This document shows, piece after piece, positions 6,590 through 13,603 of a stretch of 15,917 nucleotides of DNA. Position 1 is the stretch's first letter, and each line of letters opens with the position of its first letter. The position numbers were made by a program, and so were the translations under genes. The DNA is from Candidatus Omnitrophota bacterium. GTDB lineage: Bacteria; Omnitrophota; Gorgyraeia; 2-01-FULL-45-10. Below the pieces are notes generated by a model. That model saw nothing but the letters and a program-made list of their open reading frames with translations. It made no database searches and had not been told where the DNA came from. The stretch covers positions 1-15,917 of the forward strand of contig JAUYDB010000121.1 of NCBI GenBank assembly GCA_030691985.1, written 5' to 3'.

Positions 6590-7506
6590 CTTTATATCAT
6601 AATATAGTTACGGTGAACCCTGTGATGATTGCGGGATGGCCGGGCATGGGAAGCGTAGCTTTAGGCGTTGTGGAGTATTTGCGTAAAGCCCTCAACGCGG
6701 CTGAATTCGCCCAGATAAAGATAGACCCGATGGCTACCCTTGACGCCGTAACAGTCGAAGGGGGTATCGCCGCCATCCCGCCGCCGCCGCGGAACACATT
6801 CTATTACGCGAAAGGCCCGGGCTTGATATTATTTGAAGGCGAAGCGCAGATCCATGGACAGGGTGGGATCAGTCTGTTGAATAAAGTTTTGGATCTGGCC
6901 TCGAAGTTTAATGTAAAGATGATATATACCGGAGCGGCCTTTCCGATTCCTGTAAGCTACAAAGAGACGCCGGAAGTCTACGGCGCCGTTAATGAAAAAT
7001 CGCTGATAGACATTCTCGTCAAAAACGGCGTCACAATGATGGAAGCGGGGCAGATATCAGGTTTGAACGGCCTTATGCTGGGTTTTGCCAAGGAGAGAAA
7101 CATTAAAGCGTTGTGCCTTCTGGCAACGATGCCGCAATATGCCATAGGCCTTCCTAATCCAAAGGCGTCCAGGGCCGTGATCGATTGTTTGCAAAAGATT
7201 ATAAAACTCAAGGCCGATTTGAGCGGACTGGATGACTACATAAAAGATATAGACGAGAAGATGGCCCTTATCGAGGATAAAGTAAAGGACGTTCTGACCA
7301 TTGAGATGGAAGGGAGAAAACCGCCGGCGCCGCCGAAGAGCGGAAAGAAGACCCCTGCCTACATTATAGAAAAAGTGGAGAGGCTTTTTCGCGAGGCGAA
7401 GATCGACAGATCGAAAGCGATAGACCTCAAAAAAGAACTAGACAGATGGGATCTCTATAAATTATACGAAGACAGGTTCCTCGACCTATTCAAAAAAAAC
7501 CGGTAG
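6577..7506 (+). CDS. PAC2-family protein
   Basis: This 309-aa protein is a PAC2 (proteasome assembly chaperone 2-like, formerly DUF75) family member. The N-terminal signature PVMIAGWPGMGSVALG at 15-30 is the typical PAC2 start. GLNGLMLGFAKERNIKALCL and the MPQYAIGLPNPKAS stretch fit the middle of the fold. The C-terminus adds a charged helical tail (about 255-309). The bacterial members' function is not settled: archaeal and eukaryotic relatives help proteasome assembly, but no proteasome genes are seen here. ATG 6577 overlaps the nuclease gene by 13 bases, with AAAGGA only two bases upstream, so translation is probably coupled. The protein is cytoplasmic, with no signal or membrane segment. 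Confidence 0.85.
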   Translation: MEELTLYHNIVTVNPVMIAGWPGMGSVALGVVEYLRKALNAAEFAQIKIDPMATLDAVTVEGGIAAIPPPPRNTFYYAKGPGLILFEGEAQIHGQGGISLLNKVLDLASKFNVKMIYTGAAFPIPVSYKETPEVYGAVNEKSLIDILVKNGVTMMEAGQISGLNGLMLGFAKERNIKALCLLATMPQYAIGLPNPKASRAVIDCLQKIIKLKADLSGLDDYIKDIDEKMALIEDKVKDVLTIEMEGRKPPAPPKSGKKTPAYIIEKVERLFREAKIDRSKAIDLKKELDRWDLYKLYEDRFLDLFKKNR

Positions 7507-7515
7507 AATGATCCG

Positions 7516-8742
7516 ATGAACAAAAAAATCGTTGTGTTGACGATAATATCAGCTATTGCCGCCCTGGCCATCGCGATATTTGTCTGGCGATACCATATTC
7601 TCCGGTATTCCATAGAGAAGATTATACGAAGCAATCTGCCGTCATGCGTGAAGATAGACAGCATGAGTTTCGATCTTAAAAACGGAAAGGCCGTTTTTAA
7701 GGGATTCAGGATTCAAAACCCTGCCGGTTTCTCATGCGAGTATCTATTGGTGATAGGCGAAATATCGGCGAGATACGAAATGAGAGGTAAGTCGATAGCC
7801 CGGGGGTTAAATATACTGGAGCCGGTATTCCATAAGGGCGATTTAGACATAGAACGGATGCCTGATAATCGGGTGAATCTGGCGGAGATGCCGGCTGTCC
7901 TGGAGGCGAAGCCCGCCGCCGATAAGGACACGGGACCCGCAAAAACCGCTCTCCAATTAACGGAAAATTCCGGGCCTGCGCAAATGGATTCAGGGATAAT
8001 GAATATGATGAATATAAAGTTATCGGATATCGTAAAATTACCGGAAGAGTTTACGGTAAAAAGCGGAAGGGTCATGTTCGTAGACAGGATGATTTCTTCC
8101 GGGCCTCATATGATTACATTTGATAATATCGAAGCTAAAATTTATTTGAAGTTAGACGATTCCTATTCAAAGGTTATAAGATTCGCTTCTACGGGATATG
8201 GCAACCTCAACGGAGATGAAAACCAGATAATAGGGTGGGCCATTTCTTTGGACCCGAATACCCCGAGGCTCACCATGTCAAACAGGTTTGAGGTGTCGAA
8301 CGTGGATATAACAACTTTCGAGCCGTATTACGACAGGTATTCGCCGTTCGGGTTTAAGCGGGGAAGGTTTTCGGGCACGCTTATATTCGATTTTGATAAC
8401 GGCAATATCGGCTCGACGAATGAAGTCCATTTAAGCGACATAGTTTTCTGGATAAAACCCGGATATGAAAACGCGCAATTCTGGGAGACGACGGTTCCGG
8501 AAATGGCAAAATACTTTACCTCGCCTTATGGCGACGTCGTATTCGATTTCAAGATGAAAGGGGACATGTCGAGCCCCCAATTTTACCTTGGGCCAATATC
8601 AAAACGGGCCCTGGCGTCTATGGCTATCGATAAGATATCTACCATGATACAGCAAGTTTCGCAAAAAGACGCCACGGGCGGCGTCACCGATAAGGCGGAA
8701 GATTACATCAGCCTTTTTAAGTCTTTTATAAATAAAAAATAG
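7516..8742 (+). CDS. AsmA-like (DUF748-type) envelope protein
   Basis: This 408-aa protein has one N-terminal membrane anchor (about 5-24), followed by a periplasmic region. The segment after the anchor (VKIDSMSFDLKNGKAVFKGF, then LLVIGEISARYEM) and the part after residue 178 (VKSGRVMFVDR, ITFDNIEAKIYLKL) show the beta-rich repeats of AsmA/DUF748 proteins. These relate to bridge-like lipid-transfer or outer-membrane assembly factors. A disordered Ala/Pro/Lys stretch lies at about 126-165. It is short for AsmA proteins (often above 600 aa) but appears intact. It starts nine bases after the PAC2 stop, and its stop overlaps the next start. An envelope lipid or assembly role is inferred from the family. 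Confidence 0.72.
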   Translation: MNKKIVVLTIISAIAALAIAIFVWRYHILRYSIEKIIRSNLPSCVKIDSMSFDLKNGKAVFKGFRIQNPAGFSCEYLLVIGEISARYEMRGKSIARGLNILEPVFHKGDLDIERMPDNRVNLAEMPAVLEAKPAADKDTGPAKTALQLTENSGPAQMDSGIMNMMNIKLSDIVKLPEEFTVKSGRVMFVDRMISSGPHMITFDNIEAKIYLKLDDSYSKVIRFASTGYGNLNGDENQIIGWAISLDPNTPRLTMSNRFEVSNVDITTFEPYYDRYSPFGFKRGRFSGTLIFDFDNGNIGSTNEVHLSDIVFWIKPGYENAQFWETTVPEMAKYFTSPYGDVVFDFKMKGDMSSPQFYLGPISKRALASMAIDKISTMIQQVSQKDATGGVTDKAEDYISLFKSFINKK

Positions 8743-9953
8743 TGGAAAAATTATCCAAGAATCTTATGTGGATGGCCGCCGCGAATATCACAAGCGGCGT
8801 CCTGAATGCCGTCCTTTTCATATATCTTGCCAGGGCGCTCCTGCCGGAGGGATTTGGCTATCTCTCCTATGCCTTCACGATAACCTTTTTTCTGGCCAAT
8901 TTCGTTGACCTTGGATTGTCCACATACGGGGCGCGGGAGATCGCCAGGGATAGGCCGCGGATGTCGGAATACGCCTCCGAGATCGTATCCCTGAGGTTTT
9001 TCATGGCGCTCGGTTTGGCGTCTTTATTTACGGCCGTCACGCTCGTTTTGGGCCTTTCCTATAACATGAAGATCCTTATGGTCGGATCATCCCTGGTTTT
9101 TTTAAGGGCCGCTTTTTCGTGCGAATGGATATTCCAGGGGATAGAGAAGATGTCCATGGTCTTTGGCGTTCTCACCGCAACAGCGGCCCTGCAAGCCGGC
9201 CTGGTCATTGCCTTTGTAAAGGGGCCGGATGATTTATTTATGGCCCCCGTGCTTTATTTCGCGCCCGGCATTCCAATCGCGCTTCTTTTTTTAAAACGCG
9301 TCAATTTCAGGTTAATGCTGAAGCCCGCTGACCTGAAAAAGATCCTGCCTCACCTGTCCGGCTCGTTTATGATCTGGTGCATCTCCATATTCGCGCAGGT
9401 CTATAACGGTTTCGATATATTTATGCTCGGCCTTTTCAGGAGAATGGACGAAGTCGGATATTTCACGATCGCCCGAAGGGTCATAGGCGAGGCCGTGCTT
9501 TTGATGATATTTCTGGCAAACGCGGTATTGCCGAACCTGTCAGGCAGTTTCAACAGGGATATGGCCCAATTCGGGCTAACGATCAGGAAGTTTTTAAAAT
9601 TGGCGGCACTCTTAACCGTGTTCGGAGTCTTACCCTTTGTGCTTTTCAGCAAGGCGATAATATCCATGACGGTCGGAAGCGAATATGTCAGCGCGGCTTT
9701 AGCGTTCAACATAATGGCCATAGGGCTTATCATGGTCCTGTTCAATTTACCTTACTCGACAGGCCTGATCGCGGCGGGGTTCGAAAAGGAGATCCTGAAA
9801 CAGACCTTTGCCGGCGCTGTGATAAGCATCGTTTTAAATTTCCTACTCATGCCGAAATATGGTATGATTGGAGCGGCAATATCGTTTGTGATTGTGGAAG
9901 CGGTCGCTTTTGTGTGGGTATTGCGCGCCTATAACAAAAAGATCGCGGTTTGA
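8742..9953 (+). CDS. Polysaccharide flippase (Wzx/MATE-like)
   Basis: This 403-aa multipass membrane protein has an N-terminal signature (ITSGVLNAVLFIYLARALLP, then GFGYLSYAFT) and EIARDR loop typical of the oligosaccharide-flippase (Wzx/RfbX) branch of the MOP superfamily. It would move lipid-linked glycans across the inner membrane. Roughly 12 hydrophobic segments can be traced, and the C-terminal MPKYGMIGAAISFVIVEA is also characteristic. Its length is somewhat below the usual 420-500. The GTG start shares one base with the upstream stop (TAGTG), indicating translational coupling to the AsmA-like gene. No glycosyltransferases or polymerase are adjacent, so it is not part of a visible O-antigen cluster. 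The substrate is unknown. Confidence 0.87.
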   Translation: MEKLSKNLMWMAAANITSGVLNAVLFIYLARALLPEGFGYLSYAFTITFFLANFVDLGLSTYGAREIARDRPRMSEYASEIVSLRFFMALGLASLFTAVTLVLGLSYNMKILMVGSSLVFLRAAFSCEWIFQGIEKMSMVFGVLTATAALQAGLVIAFVKGPDDLFMAPVLYFAPGIPIALLFLKRVNFRLMLKPADLKKILPHLSGSFMIWCISIFAQVYNGFDIFMLGLFRRMDEVGYFTIARRVIGEAVLLMIFLANAVLPNLSGSFNRDMAQFGLTIRKFLKLAALLTVFGVLPFVLFSKAIISMTVGSEYVSAALAFNIMAIGLIMVLFNLPYSTGLIAAGFEKEILKQTFAGAVISIVLNFLLMPKYGMIGAAISFVIVEAVAFVWVLRAYNKKIAV

Positions 9954-9970
9954 TCCGCGTTACCTTAGTC

Positions 9971-9990
9971 CTCTCCCCTAAAGGGGAGAG
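9971..9990. repeat. CTCTCCCC palindrome, copy 1
   Basis: CTCTCCCC and GGGGAGAG arms surround TAAA, 17 bases after the flippase stop codon. It is the mirror (reverse complement) of the core of the palindrome at 10007-10030. Confidence 0.8.
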
Positions 9991-10006
9991 AAAAGAAAAC
10001 TTAATT

Positions 10007-10043
10007 CCCTCTCCCCTTTAGGGGAGAGGGCAAGGGTGAGGGG
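10007..10043. repeat. CTCTCCCC palindrome, copy 2, with GGGTGAGGGG tail
   Basis: CCCTCTCCCC and GGGGAGAGGG (10007-10030) form a 10-bp stem around TTTA, followed by CAAGGGTGAGGGG. This palindrome-plus-tail is a widespread dispersed intergenic repeat in bacterial genomes. Together with copy 1 it makes a larger inverted structure. Confidence 0.8.
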
Positions 10044-10061
10044 TTAAGAAAGGAGGAGCAA

Positions 10062-10232
10062 ATGATAGAAAGAAGCGATTTTAAAGGTAAGCCGGTATTA
10101 ATAATCAGAAGAACCGAGGATGACAAATATCCTTTCGCGTTCGGCATTAACAAGGCAAAGCTTATACTGGAAAACCTGGAAGAGATAAAGAAGTTCGTCG
10201 AGGATAACAGTAAAGAAGAGAGCGGCGCTTAG
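10062..10232 (+). CDS. Small conserved-looking protein, 56 aa
   Basis: ATG 10062 has a perfect AGGAGG at 10051-10056, five bases upstream, the strongest ribosome site in the window. The product is 56 aa: a charged start, a short strand region (KGKPVLIIRR), then DDKYPFAFGINKAKLIL and an amphipathic helix ending KKFVEDNSKEESGA. The K-x-PF-F-G-x-KA-LIL pattern looks like a compact folded domain, perhaps reminiscent of small single-strand nucleic-acid-binding proteins, but I do not recognise a named family. No signal or membrane segment is seen. It sits between GC-rich palindromes and the EamA transporter gene. Confidence 0.75.
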   Translation: MIERSDFKGKPVLIIRRTEDDKYPFAFGINKAKLILENLEEIKKFVEDNSKEESGA

Positions 10233-10283
10233 TCGGTGCATTTCGTATTAACTCACTACTAAACGAGGCCATAACGACGCAAC

Positions 10284-11156
10284 ATGTGGGCGATATATGC
10301 TTTTTTGTCCGCTTTTTTTGTCGCGACGACAGACCCTATAGCTAAACGGGCATTGGGGGCGAGCGATGAATACGTGGTGGGCTGGCTCTCGCTGGTCGTT
10401 TCTTCATTTTTTTTGTCATTTTTTTGGTTTTTCAGCAAGGCCCCGCCTTTAAACGCGGAACTTTTAAAAACACTCCTTCTTATCATCCCCATAGAGATAT
10501 TGGCCACCGTCCTCTATTACAGGGCCCTGCGGCTGACCGATATATCATTATCGGTCCCGTTCCTCGCCCTGACTCCGGTATTCACGATTGTGACCGCTTT
10601 TTTATTGCTTGGGGAAAAGACAAGGCCGATTGGCGCGGCAGGCATTGCGATGATAACAATAGGCGTCTATTCGCTCAATTTAAAAGAAGCGCGATACGGC
10701 CCCATGAGCCCTATCAGGGCAATATTGTTGAACAGGGGCTCGCTCTACATGGTTCTCGTGGCGCTATTATTCAGCATAACGTCAACCGTATCCAAAAGGG
10801 CGATGCTCTTATCCAGCCCGGAATCGATCCCTTTTATATACAATCTGTCTATAGCGCTTGCCATGGCGCCCATCATCATGTACAGGCTTAAGAACGGCCG
10901 TTCAAGGCTGAACAGAAGTTATAAGGCGATGATTTTATTCGCTGCCATGGGTTTTTTTTCCGCGCTTTCCAGCATCTTTTATTTCAAATCGGTATCCATG
11001 GCAGGTGTCGCGTACGCGATCTCGATTAAAAGGATGAGCCTTCTGATGAGCGTTGGTTATGGATGGATATTTTTCAGGGAGCGTGATATCCATATAAGAT
11101 TATTCAGCGCTTTTTGCATGTTCTTAGGCGTTATTCTTATCCTCATATGCGGGTAA
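10284..11156 (+). CDS. EamA/DMT-family transporter
   Basis: This 290-aa integral membrane protein has about ten hydrophobic segments arranged as two EamA repeats (about 1-135 and 150-290). The first repeat ends ...GEKTRPIGAAGIAMITIGVY and the second ...FRERDIHIRLFSAFCMFLGV, the usual DMT pattern with an acidic residue before the last helix of each half. Such proteins export amino acids, metabolites or drugs; the substrate is unknown. ATG 10284 has no Shine-Dalgarno. A motif ending nine bases upstream of the start is shared with the region ahead of the patatin gene. It overlaps the next gene by ten bases. Confidence 0.85.
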   Translation: MWAIYAFLSAFFVATTDPIAKRALGASDEYVVGWLSLVVSSFFLSFFWFFSKAPPLNAELLKTLLLIIPIEILATVLYYRALRLTDISLSVPFLALTPVFTIVTAFLLLGEKTRPIGAAGIAMITIGVYSLNLKEARYGPMSPIRAILLNRGSLYMVLVALLFSITSTVSKRAMLLSSPESIPFIYNLSIALAMAPIIMYRLKNGRSRLNRSYKAMILFAAMGFFSALSSIFYFKSVSMAGVAYAISIKRMSLLMSVGYGWIFFRERDIHIRLFSAFCMFLGVILILICG

Positions 11157-11500
11157 AACTATATTTTAACAGGACCCTCTTCTTCTTAGGCTGGATGCTT
11201 TCGCCGTTCACGCTCTGGAATGACGTCTTTATCAATATCCCGCTTTCGTATCTGGCGGCGAGCCTGGCGGCCAATTTTTGCCGCGTTGAATTCCTGAAGC
11301 TCATACTGATAGCCTACTGGATCAGCAATGCCCTCGGGATGCTTCTGATGTATTTTTGCGGTAAGAAGATAGCTGGAAAAGGGCGGGGGTTCTTTCGCGA
11401 GGCCATATATCTTATAATGGCAATCGCCTTCTACAGTCTTTTGCTTGTCGCGTTGAATCGGGCGGGGATCATCAGGCCGATAAGAATATTGCTCTGGTAA
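11147..11500 (+). CDS. Small integral membrane protein, unknown
   Basis: From ATG 11147 the product is 117 aa with three to four hydrophobic segments (for example LAASLAANF, LILIAYWISNALGMLLMYF and IYLIMAIAFYSLLLVAL). A basic loop GKKIAGKGRGFFR lies between the second and third. An in-frame ATG at 11114 would add 11 residues and overlap the transporter by 43 bases. 11147 gives the usual short overlap and is preferred. Neither has a Shine-Dalgarno. It is translated from the same message as the EamA protein and may assist it. I do not recognise a family. Confidence 0.65.
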   Translation: MRVKLYFNRTLFFLGWMLSPFTLWNDVFINIPLSYLAASLAANFCRVEFLKLILIAYWISNALGMLLMYFCGKKIAGKGRGFFREAIYLIMAIAFYSLLLVALNRAGIIRPIRILLW

Positions 11501-11587
11501 AAGAACTGGTCCGCCCGGCCGGCATTGCGCTCATCCCGTTGCAAAAAACCGCTAATAAATAACCATCCGCGCAGACCATTTTTGTAA

Positions 11588-11658
11588 ATAATCATTTTTG
11601 ATTATATAAGACATTATAAAAGTATTATTTTTTGTTGCATTATATTAACAAGTATGAT
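11588..11658 (+). promoter_or_regulatory. AT-rich control region of the AbiE operon
   Basis: The spacer 11501-11669 has no gene. Its AT-rich half holds a perfect inverted repeat ATAATCA-TTTT-TGATTAT (11588-11605), a direct repeat AAGTATnAT at 11620 and 11650 (30 bases apart), and TTGTT/AACAA arms at 11632 and 11647. TATGAT at 11653-11658 is a plausible -10, with a poor -35 (TTGTTG, 15-base gap). AbiEi antitoxins are known to repress their own promoter by binding repeats, so these are operator candidates. Transcription from this -10 would begin about five bases before the ATG. Confidence 0.45.
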
Positions 11659-11669
11659 AAACTATTGCC

Positions 11670-12308
11670 ATGAGATTTGAAGAGCTTATCGAACAGTTAG
11701 GGAACGTGCCGGTTATCGATACTGAGACCTTACTTGCAGGTGTTTCTGCGCCTGAGGCGGTAAAGGTTCAAATTAGCCGATGGGAGAAGGCAGGTAAAAT
11801 CATCCAGATAAAAAGGGGCATTTATCTGCTGGCCGACCCATATAGAAAAATTGATGTGTATGAGCCATATCTTGCCTCAATGTTAAAAAAGCCGTCTTAC
11901 GTAAGCCTGGAAAAGGCTCTTGAATATCATGATATGATTCCTGAGGCGGTTCTTGTCTATACATCAGTTACGACCAAGCGTCCGGCAAAATATATCACAA
12001 AGGCGGGAACGTTTGATTATAGGCATATCAGAAGCGATCTTTTTTGGGGGTACAATTCGGTTGCCGTAAATAAGCAGACGGCTTTTATCGCTTCTCCGGA
12101 GAAAGCGTTGCTTGACTATTTTTACCTGAGAGAAATTAAGATTTCCGAGCCCTATCTCGAAGAAATGAGGCTTCATAATGTGGAACAGATCGATATAGGG
12201 AAACTGATCGACTATGCCCGCCGCTTTAGAAAGCCGGGCATTCTGCGTACCGCGGAAATTATTAAGGTTTATATAGAATCAGCCGAAAGAGGGGAGAAGA
12301 GGCCGTGA
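11670..12308 (+). CDS. abiEi: AbiEi-family antitoxin (type IV TA)
   Basis: This 212-aa protein is of the AbiEi antitoxin/transcriptional regulator family. Residues about 1-55 form a winged helix (SRWEKAGKIIQIKRGIYLLA). The C-terminal domain has the family motifs KPSYVSLEKALEYHDMIPEA (75-94) and ASPEKALLDYFYLR (141-154). In characterised AbiE systems this protein counteracts the toxin without direct binding and represses the operon. ATG 11670 lacks a Shine-Dalgarno, and the close upstream -10 suggests a nearly leaderless message. The toxin gene overlaps by four bases. The operon is somewhat more AT-rich than its neighbours, as expected for a transferred defence module. Confidence 0.9.
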   Translation: MRFEELIEQLGNVPVIDTETLLAGVSAPEAVKVQISRWEKAGKIIQIKRGIYLLADPYRKIDVYEPYLASMLKKPSYVSLEKALEYHDMIPEAVLVYTSVTTKRPAKYITKAGTFDYRHIRSDLFWGYNSVAVNKQTAFIASPEKALLDYFYLREIKISEPYLEEMRLHNVEQIDIGKLIDYARRFRKPGILRTAEIIKVYIESAERGEKRP

Positions 12309-13108
12309 AAGATTACGCGTTAGAATTGGCGGCGTCACAGAAGGGATACAACGCGAAATTAAACATTATGCGCGAGTACCTGCAGGCGTATGTCTTGAGG
12401 ATCTTGCAGGACAGCGGAGTGTTCCGGACAACGGCCTTTTTAGGAGGTACAGCATTGCGGTTTTTGTATGCACTGCCGCGATTCTCGGAAGATTTGGATT
12501 TCAGCGTTACGGAAAACCTGCCTTTTTCCTTTGGCAAAATGATGAAGAAAATAGAGCAGGAATTGCGGTTGGCCGGCTATAATATTTCCGTAGTTTATAA
12601 TGACAAAAAAACGGTCCACGACTCAATGATCAAATTTGAAGGATTACTCTATGAGGCGGGTCTTTCGCCTCTGCCCAAACAAAAATTTTCTATCAAGGTT
12701 GAGATCGATACGAATCCGCCCAGGGGGGCGGTTTTAAAGACGCATATCATTAATAAGTATTTCCCGATCTCTTTTTTGTCATATGACATTCCTTCTCTTT
12801 TCGCGGGTAAATTGCACGCGTTGTTAAGCCGTCAATACACAAAGGGGCGGGATTTTTTTGATATCGGGTGGTACCTTTCCAGATGGAGAGATGTTAACCC
12901 CAATATAGGGATGCTTGGAAACTGTCTTCGCCAAACAGGGTGGAAAGGGCTGTGCCCGTCCTTAACGGACTGGAGAACGTATATTTATAAAGTTGTTGAA
13001 AAGACAGACTGGAATAACGTGGTAAAGGACGTTGGAAATTTCCTCGAAAATCCGCGGGATATGGAAGTTTTTTCTAAAGAAAACATTCTCAATCTGCTAA
13101 AAGACTGA
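12305..13108 (+). CDS. abiEii: AbiEii-family nucleotidyltransferase toxin
   Basis: This 267-aa protein is of the AbiEii/MenT nucleotidyltransferase toxin family. The NTase core shows FLGGTALR at 45-52 and RFSEDLDFS at 59-67 (metal-binding Asp63/Asp65), then KVEID at 131-135. The C-terminal signature has FAGKLHALLSR followed by KGRDFFDIGWYL (Lys169, Arg182, Asp183, Asp186). All conserved motifs are present, so it is likely active. It may add nucleotides to tRNA, as shown for MenT-type relatives, or otherwise block growth. GTG 12305 overlaps the antitoxin stop in GTGA, with GGGGAG eight bases upstream. AbiE loci act in phage abortive infection or plasmid stabilisation. Confidence 0.9.
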   Translation: MKDYALELAASQKGYNAKLNIMREYLQAYVLRILQDSGVFRTTAFLGGTALRFLYALPRFSEDLDFSVTENLPFSFGKMMKKIEQELRLAGYNISVVYNDKKTVHDSMIKFEGLLYEAGLSPLPKQKFSIKVEIDTNPPRGAVLKTHIINKYFPISFLSYDIPSLFAGKLHALLSRQYTKGRDFFDIGWYLSRWRDVNPNIGMLGNCLRQTGWKGLCPSLTDWRTYIYKVVEKTDWNNVVKDVGNFLENPRDMEVFSKENILNLLKD

Positions 13109-13172
13109 GACCGTTGGCCGAGGTCCTTGTAATGGGCAAGATTATAAAGGTCGGCGGGGGGAGTATGCAAAG

Positions 13173-13313
13173 TTGAAAAGCAGCCTTAGGGCCATCATAT
13201 TAGTAATATTTTTAGCAGGAACGATGATCTTCCTGTCCGGTTGCGCCTCAATCCCGATCCCAACCTCAATCCCAATCCCAAATAACATACCAATTCTGGG
13301 GCTGTTCCTGTAA
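13173..13313 (+). CDS. Tiny lipoprotein, 46 aa
   Basis: A TTG start at 13173 is preceded by GGGGGGAG nine bases upstream, and no other start exists in frame. The peptide is a lipoprotein signal sequence (basic KSSLR, then a hydrophobic core) with a good lipobox LSGC at 21-24. The 23-residue mature part is CASIPIPTSIPIPNNIPILG plus three more. The mature part is almost only Ile, Pro, Ser and Asn in a SIPIP pattern, and the DNA shows matching CAATCCC repeats. It resembles the very small lipoproteins (entericidin-like in size) found alone in many Gram-negative genomes, but I do not recognise a family. It lies after the AbiE operon. Confidence 0.55.
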   Translation: MKSSLRAIILVIFLAGTMIFLSGCASIPIPTSIPIPNNIPILGLFL

Positions 13314-13391
13314 TTTCGTCTGCAACTTCGTCATAAGCTAAGCTGTTATCCTACAAACACATCGAGATACGTCTGGTAAAAGCAAAGCGCC

Positions 13392-13473
13392 TATAATATA
13401 TCTTATGTAAACTACACATAAAGCGAAAAATATACATAACCTATTGTTATGCAATAGGTTACAAGCATATGCT
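13392..13473 (+). other. Structured AT-rich spacer before glgC
   Basis: The 290-base stretch 13314-13603 holds no convincing gene. It contains a TATAAT at 13392-13397 without a good -35, a hairpin TTATGT/ACATAA (13403-13421), a 10-bp stem TAACCTATTG/CAATAGGTTA with a 5-base loop (13437-13461) and a perfect palindrome AGCATATGCT (13464-13473). A shorter stem CATAAC/GTTATG (13435-13451) competes with the 10-bp stem. It could be a small RNA, a leader or operator sites; no T-run terminator is seen. Confidence 0.4.
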
Positions 13474-13551
13474 GATTTCCTGTTGATAACATGTAATTTT
13501 CTTAAAGTTGGATATCGTCTTTGCCAATTGTTATAAATTGCATGCGACCCC

Positions 13552-13579
13552 TTGTCTTTACAAAAACTTGTGGTATAAT
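13552..13579 (+). promoter_or_regulatory. Extended -10 promoter of glgC
   Basis: TATAAT at 13574-13579 is preceded by TGG, giving a perfect extended -10. TTGTCT at 13552-13557 is an acceptable -35 with a 16-base gap. Transcription would start near 13586. AAGGA (13593-13597) then lies six bases before ATG 13604. This placement argues against a start upstream of 13604. Confidence 0.75.
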
Positions 13580-13603
13580 TATCATAACAGACAAGGATTA
13601 CAG

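Noticed and set aside
11114..11146. Upstream start of the small membrane protein
   Set aside because: It would overlap the transporter by 43 bases without a ribosome site. The ATG at 11147 gives a normal 10-base overlap and a better N-terminus, though 11114 cannot be excluded.
11509..11580. Long-range stem TGGTCCGC with GCGCAGACCA after the small membrane gene
   Set aside because: It needs a two-base bulge and a loop of about 50 bases, with no T-run. It is too weak to call a terminator.
13508..13603. N-terminal extension of GlgC from TTG 13508
   Set aside because: The added 32 residues cross a perfect extended -10 promoter and do not resemble GlgC. ATG 13604 has a ribosome site and the canonical start.
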